Part shown: positions 23,770 to 32,810 of the stretch, in pieces
Position numbering within the stretch: the stretch's first letter is position 1
How the letters are laid out: the number at the start of each line of letters is the position of its first letter
Source: Caenorhabditis elegans
Taxonomy: Eukaryota; Nematoda; Chromadorea; Rhabditida; Rhabditidae
Direction of reading: 5' to 3'
DNA length: 64,000 bases
Assembly (NCBI RefSeq): GCF_000002985.6
Contig: NC_003279.8
Span: forward strand, 12,090,001-12,154,000
The notes under the pieces: model-generated
Databases searched by the model: none
Told to the model about the DNA's origin: nothing
What the model saw: only the letters and a program-made list of their open reading frames with translations
Translations under genes and position numbers: made by a program

Positions 23770-23935
23770 GGTGTCAAAGTGTCCCATTCCGGTTTGATCT
23801 ACATAGATCTACAAAAATCGCGGGAATTTAGGCTCAGACTTCCCAACTGACTTCGCATAGTTAAGAACGTGCTGACGTTATATTTTTTGGAGAAAAAATT
23901 GCCGCATTTTTTGTAGATCAAACCAATGCGTAGTT
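23770..23935. mobile_element. PAL-type palindromic element
   Basis: GGTGTCAAAGTGTCCCATTC then GGTTTGATCTACATAGATC at the left, and TTTTTTGTAGATCAAACC at the right. Same family as the elements near 8.4, 53.4, 54.7 and 60.0 kb. Just left of it (23.6-23.75 kb) is an unusual CG-rich stretch (GCGCTCGGCGCGCG and GTCGCGCCCCGCCCGCG). Confidence 0.75.
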
Positions 23936-24063
23936 TGTTGAGATATTTTTATTACCCATTGAAAAAAACAGATCATAGTCAAATAGATCACAAAAGGGGA
24001 AATTGTATAACAGTATGAAACAAAACATAAAACAACATGGTTATAGTGTCAAACAAAAAATAT

Positions 24064-26290
24064 TCAGTTTCTAGCCATATTCCTTTGGTCTTCGTGAAAA
24101 GCTTTTCGTTCTTCCCATGAAATAAACCGCTCGATATAAAATCCGTTGAACTCTGATGTCTTCATTTTGTGTACATTTCGTAAGCACCTTCTCTGTTGAT
24201 AAATACTATTCACCACAATTTGGAGATGTCTTGGTTGGCCAATGCAACGTACCGCTGCAACCTCGGGTCCGATTCCACTACCAAGGCGATCAACTATCTT
24301 CTTCGCCTTTGTCTCGTCACTCTCGGTGTTTTCAGAGAGATACTTCACGATGAGGGATCTCTCCCATTCCTCCCGTACAGGAAGATACGATATGTTCCCA
24401 TTTATATCCATCTTGCCCTTACTCTTCAAAATGTGCTCGACCACGTGTCGGAACGTTCCTGCCAACTTCTGATGGTCCTGTTCAATCTTCCACTGGCTTC
24501 CGTCATTTGTAATAACATAGCAGTCTCTGTCTTTTTTCACTGAGTTTTTGATCAAATTAAAGAATGACTGCAGTCGCTTCTGTCCATCCTCAATCGTCCA
24601 ATGGTCTTCAGTGCCTTCAAATCTCTTAGCAACTTCTTCAAGAATTTCTTCTCTGCTCCGGGTTTCGATCTAAAAAAAATAGATCAAAAATGAGAATAAA
24701 AACTTTTGAATGGAAAAAAGTTAGCTAGTGGACACATCACTTACATCGTATAGAACGTTAGTCGGCCAATCGAATTTCGCATCAGTTATCTCCAATAGAC
24801 TCGGATGATTTCTTGAACCAATGATCAGTGTCAAGACGTTCGAGAAGAATGACTGCCAAAACATCCATTGACTCCTCCGTTTCCAAACATGCTCAGTGAG
24901 TCCTCCCTCGAATAACTTCAACTCAACATGATTATTCCTGTCTGAAAACAAGTCTTGAGTTTAGCAAAAATTGTAGTTTTTTGGAGCAAACGCGTTTTAT
25001 CGGAGGTTGTGAACAAGGGGTGTGCGGCAAATTTGCCGAATTTGCCGAATTTACTGTTTGCCGAACTTGCCGATCATGGCAAATTTCAAAAAAGTAGATT
25101 TGCCGAATTAACCGAGCTCGGCAAATTCCAAAATTTTCCGCACACATCAAAAATTTGACAATACAATTTTGACCAAATCTATTGATTTCGTCCCCAAAAA
25201 TTTAGTAAAATGACACAAAACTGAGTTTTTTTAAAGCAGACACACTGCACGGAATTTATTCAGAAAACAGATGTGTGTTAAGAATTCAATAGTGTTGGTG
25301 CTCCTAAAAACATAAAAAATATGACATTTTTCGGAGTTTGACTATGAGGTCGGAGAACGGAGCACGGCAAATTTGCCGAATTTTCCGAATTTGCCAAAAA
25401 AATTTCCGACAAATATATTTTTATTCTCACTTTTCTTACTAAGTTTAGGCAATGTACGATTCTCCGTGAAACTTTTCTGATGATGTGAGCTCTAACATTT
25501 TTTAGTATGAGCAAGGCCTTACGCGAATGAGGCAAAAAATTTGACATTGATTAAAAAAACTACTCACCGTCAACCGCATCCAGTTCTCCTGTGTATAAAA
25601 CTGTGCAGAACGTGCCGTCTCCAAGTGGAACTTCCATCTTGAACACACCCTTATTCACGATCCCGTTCGCCATTGGCATCTCATCTTCTGTAGCTCTTGT
25701 AAGGATGTGCTCAAAGACAAATGAGCAATCAAATAATCGGTGTTTCTTGTTCTCCTTTGACAATTTTGCCAAATAATACACACCACCAACTCGGACAACA
25801 AGAATTTGAATATTTTCCTTTTGTTGAACAGATCCACTGCTTTCGGTAGGAGGAACAAATGAGGCGATTGTTGCTAGAAGATTCTTGTTTGTTACGAAAT
25901 CTGGCTTGTTACAATTGCCCTCGTATAAATCCTTCTGACGAATGAACTGAAGAAATGATTCCAAGTCGAACTCCCCGCCGCCGAGATCGTCGAATTCTCC
26001 GTCTAGACTCGGAAGTGTCTGATAAGGGCGATCAAAGTACGTACTGTTCTTGTTGAGCGTCTTGGGTCGTGAATCAGGAATAACGTTCCTGGAAACAGAA
26101 AAAAAGTTTTCTCGAAAAACAATTCAATATTTATTTTTTAAATCCCTTCCGATGAAAATATGAGATTTATTTTATGATTTAGCAATAAGCATATAAATAT
26201 CAAAACTACTCAACCTTAAAAAATAACTTACATTTCAGAATCTCGACTGTAATATGCAATGGTAGTAACTCTAATTTTTTGGGTCTCCAT
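24064..26290 (-). CDS. DXO/RAI1 (Dom3Z) family protein, copy 5, with C-terminal extension
   Basis: Predicted 460 aa from exons 26290-26232, 26088-25568, 24941-24745 and 24669-24064. N-terminus METQKIRVTTIAYYSRDSE. Motifs: CSFVFEHILTRA (E of G-x-x-x-E), LYTGELDAVDG (E-x-D intact), VELKLFEGGL (E-x-K) and WMFWQSFFS..LIIGSR. It retains the catalytic Glu and, with copy 3, is a likely active member. After the conserved region (up to QKLAGTFRHVVEHIL) there are about 110 further residues absent from the other copies, including KSKGKMDINGNISYLPV and RFISWEERKAFHED. I recognise no domain in this tail. Start and exon phases match the other copies. Confidence 0.86.
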
Positions 26291-26957
26291 TTTGAAATGG
26301 GTATAATTTTCATATACGAATGACATGTTGTATAGTCATACCCTTATCAGCAATTATAATTTTTTCCTCATTTTTTCCTCAGGCATGCTCGAAATTTCCT
26401 AGTTGTGAAATAATGCCCAAATTCGAGGTTTTGTCTTGAAACGATCAAAACTTTTGAAGGGGTCTAGAGTACGATTTTTATGCATTTTTAACAATAGGCA
26501 ATGCAGTTCTGGTCACATAAATATTACAAAATTTCAAAACGTATCACAACTTACATATACATATGCTTCCGTGTAGTAATAAATTTTATTTACATGCATA
26601 CGTTTTTTCTTCATTTTCTCCAATTTTCTAAATTTTCATTCAGTTTTGTTGATTCAAGGTTATTAGGGACATCGTCTATTGACTCTAAGTTTTGATAACG
26701 GTTTCAGATAATTTTTACGTGTCTGCCTATTTACCTGTATCGTAGCTGTGCCTACGTTCCTGCCTACTGCCCCATATCAAACGTAAATATGCCTGCCTAC
26801 TTCTATGAATCATCCCTTCCGATATCTACCTGTCTGCTTAATTTCATGTATCATACCTACCTATGGACCTGCCTATGTCTACGTCCCTACCTACTTTCAT
26901 GTATCGTACCTACCTATGCCTACGTGCCTGCCTCCGCCAAAACTTCAATTAACTCAC

Positions 26958-27128
26958 CAACATAATAATTCCAGATCCAATAAACCACAATCCCCAATAC
27001 GGCCTAGCCGTATGCGGTGGCCTATTGTGCATTTCCTCGGGACATCCATAATAATCCGGATCTAACTCGAATCCATTAAGTACCATATAAGTAAAGGTTA
27101 AGTTGTAAGATGGTATTATTTTGTCCAT
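26958..27128 (-). pseudogene. Orphan copy of Srt receptor exon 1
   Basis: Inverted duplicate of 36455-36625, encoding MDKIIPSYNLTFTYMVLNGF and onward through YYGCPEEMH and WGLWFIGSG. The arm stops in the following intron and no later Srt exons exist to its left, so only the first 57 codons are present. Confidence 0.85.
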
Positions 27129-27996
27129 GCCAACCGACGTGGGAATAGTAAGTTCAAAAATGTGCGATATCCAGTTTCGGTGCAAAACTTTCGTCTGGGC
27201 GGAGTTTGTTTTCCGTTTTTAGATTGGAATCTTGTGGTAGAAGAAATTATTGGGTGTTAGTAATCACATATCACACCTTGGAAAAAAGGTTTTCCGGTGC
27301 ATATAAACCAAAAATCTGTCTGGAAAGTAATCATGAGAATATATTCTATTTTTACCCAGGAAGTGTCAGAAATCGGAAAAGAGTGGAGTATGAGTATATG
27401 GGGAAGGAAATTGAAAATTGAAGTAGGTTGCTACGTATAATAATATATGGAGTTTTATAGTTAGCAGCATAAGTAGATACTTTAAAAACTTTTGAAACAT
27501 CTACAAAACGTAGACAAATACATATGTCAGTATTGTTCCTTTTATTCTTTAGATTGTCAATATTATTTCGGCTCTTACTTTCCCGTTCCACATATTGAAT
27601 AGTAATAATTTTCAAAAGCTAAAGAATTATTTTGGTTGGCGACATGTGATCTACCAAAAATGCTTAATAGATTACTCATACATTCTTTCAGCAAGCCGGG
27701 AATAACATATATTGGGAAACTAAAAGTTCGATGGAACACTTTTTTGTCTATGCCCTGTGGAAATTAATTTGTTATAATTTATGTTAAATTTGCGTGATTA
27801 AATATTTAGCATTTCAAGAAAAATAAGATCAAAAATTTTTAAATATTTGTAGGTGAAACGTTTTCATATTTTATTGTTTTACATACAAATTAATACATCT
27901 TGTAGGTATATTATTAAAAGGTTCGCCGACTTGATGAATTACTGGGAAGCACAGAAATGATAGTTGACATGTTTCTCTGTAATTTAAAATTTTAAT

Positions 27997-28435
27997 TCAC
28001 TCAATTGAGGCTTTTTGTTCTACTTGATGACTGTCTCCACATAGAAATAGTTCCTTTGTAGTGTTCTGATATTGAGATGACATAAGCATATATATCACAA
28101 AATGGGACATTGTGTTCAGCGTGAAAATCACTAGAACGATGCTCTCCAAATCGATAAACCTAAAATGTTAGGTTTATTTCTTTATTAAGCCACAATAAAA
28201 CTTATTACATTGGCCACAAGAATTCCGTTGAAGAAAGAAGGAGAAGTGTCCTACTGACACCAAGAGGAAACAGTGAAATGAAGAAGAATAGGGTATTGTA
28301 AAAGACCAGGCGAGTTGTTTTATTATAATCTATAGTTTTCTTTGATGATGTTAGTCTTCGTTGGTTCTCAGTTGCTTTGTGCATTTCTTTAACAAGTAAC
28401 CCGGCGAATATAGGGAAAAGAAGGCAGGGGATGAT
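27997..28435 (-). pseudogene. Orphan copy of Srw receptor 3' exons
   Basis: Inverted duplicate of 35148-35586 (exons 28435-28209 and 28159-27997), encoding IIPCLLFPIFAGLL and the terminal NTMSHFVIYMLM segment. The 5' exons of an Srw gene are absent on this side, so the copy cannot make a receptor on its own. Confidence 0.85.
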
Positions 28436-28539
28436 CTGAAAATTATAATAATGAAAGATTTTGAAGGTGGACTACGGCAAATGGAGAAATAATTTGAAAA
28501 AAAAAACGTTTTTTTTTCAATAATTCGAAAGTAAGGCAA

Positions 28540-29060
28540 AATCATATGAATTCATTCTTTTTTCTTTTATAAAACTGTTCAGCATGGTCAAATATACCTG
28601 AAAATACCGAATAATACACTCTCGCTAGTACGGAAGTTTATTTTAAAAATTGCAAAATTTGACCAAAAGCTGTTTTTTTCAAAAATTCAAAACTACGGCA
28701 AAATCATATGAATTCATTCTTTTTTCTTTTATAAAACTGTTCAGCATGGTCAAATATACCTGAAAATACCGAATAATACACTCTCGCTAGTACGGAAGTT
28801 TATTTTAAAAATTGCAAAATTTGACCAAAAGCTGTTTTTTTCAAAAATTCAAAACTACGGCAAAATCATATGAATTCATTCTTTTTTCTTTTATAAAACT
28901 GTTCAGCATGGTCAAATATACCTGAAAATACCGAATAATACACTCTCGCTAGTACGGAAGTTTATTTTAAAAATTGCAAAATTTAACCAAAAGCTGTTTT
29001 TTTTTTCAAAAATTCAAAAGTAATGCAAAATCATATAAAGTCATTCTTTTTTATTATAAA
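28540..29060. repeat. Tandem repeat, about 160-bp unit, left block
   Basis: Three to four head-to-tail units, each containing CATATGAATTCATTC, CTGTTCAGCATGGTCAAATA, CTCTCGCTAGTACGGAAG and GCAAAATTTGACCAAAAGC. The same unit in inverted orientation fills 33.85-35.06 kb. It forms the inner boundary of inverted duplication 1. Confidence 0.9.
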
Positions 29061-29110
29061 ATTGATGAATAAATAAATAAATTTATAAAACAAATTAGAA
29101 AGAACCAACA

Positions 29111-29586
29111 ATGCTCCACCGCATTCTCCTGCTCCTGGCTCTTGCCTCCATTGCAGCTGCCACCTGCACTGCAAAACTTGAACTTCGTAAACTTGCTTTC
29201 TTTGACAACAAAAAGGGAAAGCAGATCAAGATGTGTGAAACTGTATTTGAAATTGGCTTTAGAACTCCGGTCAGCAAAGAAGAGGAGTGGATTGTAAATA
29301 AGGAAGTTTCAAATGCACTTGATGCAGCTGGAGAGAAGCTTGTGACTGATTTCAAGGCTACCTACCACTTTAGTCTGGATTACGAAAAAATTAAAGTTTC
29401 GGTCCGTCTTGCAATGTCCCACTCTTTTACGGTTCGTTGAAATATTTGAAATCGAAACATTTTATTTTTCAGCACAAAGATAAAATACCAGTTTACCCAA
29501 ACACGCGGAAACAAGTGTTCCAGGTCTACGCCGTATGTGGCAAGCATGTTGTGGGTCTTTCTGATGGTTTTGCAGATGATGTCTAG
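29111..29586 (+). CDS. Small secreted protein of unknown function
   Basis: Two exons, 29111-29431 and 29473-29586, joined in phase 0, give 144 aa. The N-terminus MLHRILLLLALASIAAATC is a clear signal peptide. The mature part is basic and mixed (KLELRKLAFFDNKKGKQIK and FRTPVSKEEEWIVNK) and ends VVGLSDGFADDV. Few cysteines are present, so it is not a typical disulfide-knot peptide. AATAAA lies about 60 bp after the stop. It sits in the spacer of inverted duplication 1 and exists once in the window. I do not recognise the family. A role outside the cell is inferred from the signal peptide only. Confidence 0.75.
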
Positions 29587-29875
29587 AATATCGATCACGA
29601 ATTCCCCCTGGTTGTAATGATAAATAATTTATATTCGTACAGTGAATAAAACAATTGAGTACAGAGGCTGCCGGTTTTTCGGTTTTTTGATTCACCGAAA
29701 AACGAAAAATATTAGTTTTTCGGTTTTTCGATTTTTCCGTTTTCTCAAAAAATCGAAAAATTGGAAAAAATGGTCAAATTTGCTTTAAAAAAAAGGAAAA
29801 AATCCGAAAAATCGAAACAGTTTCCGGCGGCACCCTGGTGGCAACTATTTCTGGCAATTGTGTAGCACGTGTTTT

Positions 29876-30085
29876 AGCCTCAGCCTAAACATACGGCTAA
29901 GCCTAAGCGTAAGACTAAGCCTGTGCCTAAGCCTAAGCTTAAGCCTAAGCCTAAGCCATAGCCTAAGCCTAAGCCTAAGCCTAAGACTAAGCCTAAGCCT
30001 AAGCCTAAGCCTAAGACTAAGCCTAAGCCTAAGCCTAAGCCTAAGACAAAGCCTTAGCTTAAGCATAATCCTAGTCCTAAGCCAT
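29876..30085. repeat. Interstitial telomeric repeat (GCCTAA)n
   Basis: About 200 bp of GCCTAAGCCTAA-type units with scattered variants, the complement of the Caenorhabditis telomere repeat TTAGGC. Genes lie on both sides, so this is internal rather than a chromosome end. It is just 3' of the 7TM gene ending at 30141. Confidence 0.92.
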
Positions 30086-30140
30086 TTTGAGTCCAAGGAG
30101 ACAAACTACGTGTGAAAATTAAAAAGAATTATTAATATTA

Positions 30141-31333
30141 TCAAATCCCATCAAACTCCAAAATAGAGAGATCAGTGACAATTGATCCTCGCCGACTTGC
30201 ACTTGGCTCGGCAACTGGCTCCATTTGCATTTCTACGTCATTTTCCACAATTTCCAAACCGTTTTTATACTCTTCCAATAACTTCTGAACACGATTTGAG
30301 TAGCTGATTGTTACAGCCCAAGTCCATATAAAAGGCATGTAGTATAGATTTAATATTGATCGATATAAATTGAGGGGAGATGTTTCCAGATTTGGATGAT
30401 AAGTTATTAGAGCCAAGATGAATGAGAGCAGCTGGAAAAGTCCATAGAAGGCAATAGATACGAAGCAGTTCAAAAATATTGAGATATTGACAGGGGTATA
30501 GTCCATATGCTTTGTAATATTCTGTGGGAATTTCTCTACTAAATTCATTTTCCATCTTTTAAGAAGGCAAATCATAAGGATAACATTGAAAAAGTATAGG
30601 AAAACTTCCAAAAAATCGAAGGTCACAAACTTCCCGTCAATCTCCACAACAGTAGTTGTCGTGAAAAATGTTGATCTCAAAATCAGAAGTATTCCAATAA
30701 AAAGCCACGTGGATTTTTTCCGGCAAAGGAATACATCCATACAGCAGAAATATAGGCTCGGGAGATTTGCAATAAGAAAAATCAACTGGATAAGCACAGC
30801 TGATAAGACTATGAAGCTTTGAAGTGCGGCCCAAAGTTCGAGGCAGTTGTTCAAAAATTGAAGTGTCGGATCTTCAAGTGGCGTAGAAGTATGGAGGCAT
30901 GCCAAGAAGATGATCGTTAGAATTGCGTAGGTGGAACGGGATTTGAAAAATTTGAATGGTGTGAATTGGGCACTCTGGGAAATTTTGTATATTTTTATTT
31001 GAGTTTTTCAACAATTTTTTTAGGTTGGTAATATTTTTGAAGAAAAGAGTGTCCTATTTTAAAAAATAGCAATTTTTTATATTTTCAGATGAATGTACAT
31101 ATGGCCATTTTTGTAGCTACGATATTCATTTCAAAAAAACCAAACAATGGCGAAAAGTGCCATCATTATCATTTTTAATGACAAATTACCTGTCCCTTTA
31201 TCAACTTGAATAAATACAGCACCAATGTCAATACAGGAAACCACAAATGAAATAAAGTTATGTTGAACTGTTGTTCTAGTTCAGTAGCTTTAAGAGTACT
31301 TTGAAAATCTCGATTCAAGGTGTAAATGTGCAT
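30141..31333 (-). CDS. Seven-transmembrane protein, probable nematode chemoreceptor
   Basis: Exons 31333-31190 and 30974-30141 give 325 aa. About seven hydrophobic segments can be seen: LFHLWFPVLTLVLYLF, YAILTIIFLACL, IVLSAVLIQLIFLIANL, WLFIGILLILRSTFF, VFLYFFNVILMICLL, ISIFLNCFVSIAFYGLF and YYMPFIWTWAVTI. A short acidic, Ser-rich C-terminal tail follows (ASRRGSIVTDLSILEF). The topology and neighbourhood fit a serpentine chemoreceptor in sensory-neuron cilia, but I could not place it in a named sr family. There is no damage in the frame. It lies in the spacer of inverted duplication 1. Confidence 0.75.
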
Positions 31334-31729
31334 TTTGAGAGCAATGAGAGTTTAAGGGAAAACTGAGTAGATGGAAATGGAAAAGCAGGTGAATTGATTT
31401 CCAGGTGATTTTGAGGGTTTACTGTAATGCAAAGTTATGCAAAGTTTCCGAATATTTATAATTGGAAATTGGAACATGTTGTGCGTCATTGCGAGAACAT
31501 TTTTAGCGCATTGCAAAAATAATGAAAAAGTTTAAGACAAAGTTCCAGAACTATCAAATAAGACCAAGATTAAAATCAGACGAATTTGCCGTGATCGGCA
31601 AATATTGGAAGAAAAGAGATTTGCCGAATTTGCCGAGCTCGGTAAATTTTGAACTTTGCCGCACACCCCTGATTGAAATATGTAGTTACTAGTTAATAGA
31701 ACAACTTTCATTCTGCACGCTCAAAATCA

Positions 31730-32149
31730 TCATTTCTGCTCGAAGCATGTAAACTTTGGATAAAGTACTTGAATTCCATTAATCCACCATTGCATATCCG
31801 GGATACCTGTCATTTCAGTGTTAGCCAGTGTTGGAGAACATTGGGCAGCTACAGTCTCATCTGGATCAAACTGGAAATCATTTGCAATTTTGCCGGTTTC
31901 AATTTAGAGAAAAATATCTTACAGACATCTCCGCGTAGTTAGAGCTCCAGATCACGCCTCTCATCCCACTTGGGCAAATCAACTTGAGACTGCATTCATT
32001 ATCATTCCAGATATGTTCTCCACTAGTACTAGTTCTATTTATGAACTCCTCCGTTGTGTGCCAAATTTCATAGTCCCAAATCGCAAAGTAACCACCTGAA
32101 TTTATAGTTACCTTATAACTATCAAATCTTGTGCATGGACACTTGCGAT
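31730..32149 (-). CDS. 3' exons of a Cys-containing extracellular-type protein, 5' end not found
   Basis: Two in-phase exons, 32149-31923 and 31870-31730, encode RKCPCTRFDSYKVTINSGGY then FAIWDYEIWHTTEEF, a CSLKLICPSGM segment, and a C-terminus FTCFEQK before TGA. Paired cysteines and the GGYFAIWDYE block suggest a secreted nematode domain (a DUF281-like arrangement is possible). No convincing signal-peptide exon was found up to 32.8 kb, where TTTGCCG repeat fragments lie. It could be a partial gene or a remnant. Confidence 0.5.
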
Positions 32150-32810
32150 CTGGAAACTATATGTAAAGGAAACGACTCAACTCTAAACCAGGGTATGCGG
32201 CAAATTTGCTGAATTTGCCAAATTTACCGTTTGCCAAATTTTCTGACAATGAGCTCAACAAATCTTGAAATTTGCCGCACATGCCAAAAATTGGGCAATA
32301 CAATTTTGACCAAACTATTGATTTGGTTCCAAAAAAGCTTTCAAATTTAATTCTGACAGGCTAGACGGACTGTATTCAAAAATCAAACATGCGTTGAAAA
32401 TTAAGTAGTTTTGGTGCTCCAACAAAAATTAAAAATTCACTTTTTTACGAGTTTGTTAAGCACGACAAATATTGGAATTTTGAGATTTGCCGCACACTCC
32501 TGCTCTATAGATGCAGTGGTGAGTTTCCCGAAAATGAAAGAAAATGAAAAAATTCCGGCACATCGGCAAACTGCCAAAACCGGCAATTTGCCAATTTGCC
32601 GAGTTTAAATAATCTTAATAAACTATTAGTTGAGCTCCTTTATAGGTATTCCTCATCCAACTGAAAATCCTTGAGCTTTCTAGTCTTAAATTTCTAATCG
32701 GTCAGAAATCTGACAGGTGGTTCTGTTGGGTGGAATGTCAAACATTAATTGAATGTCTCATATTCGTCCTGAGCCTTTTTTAATAGTCAAAGTCCAGATA
32801 TTTAAAAGTT

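Larger units (their letters stand above)
26716..28713. repeat. Inverted duplication 1, left arm
   Basis: Reverse complement of 34870-36867 (paired coordinates sum to 63583), with no difference noticed over about 2.0 kb. The spacer is about 6.2 kb. The arm holds inverted copies of the Srw 3' exons and the first Srt exon. Its outer end falls in the Srt intron and its inner end in the 160-bp tandem repeat. Confidence 0.93.

Noticed and set aside
29858-30115. Chromosome end at the telomeric repeats
   Set aside because: Ordinary genes continue on both sides and the repeats contain many variants, so this is interstitial.
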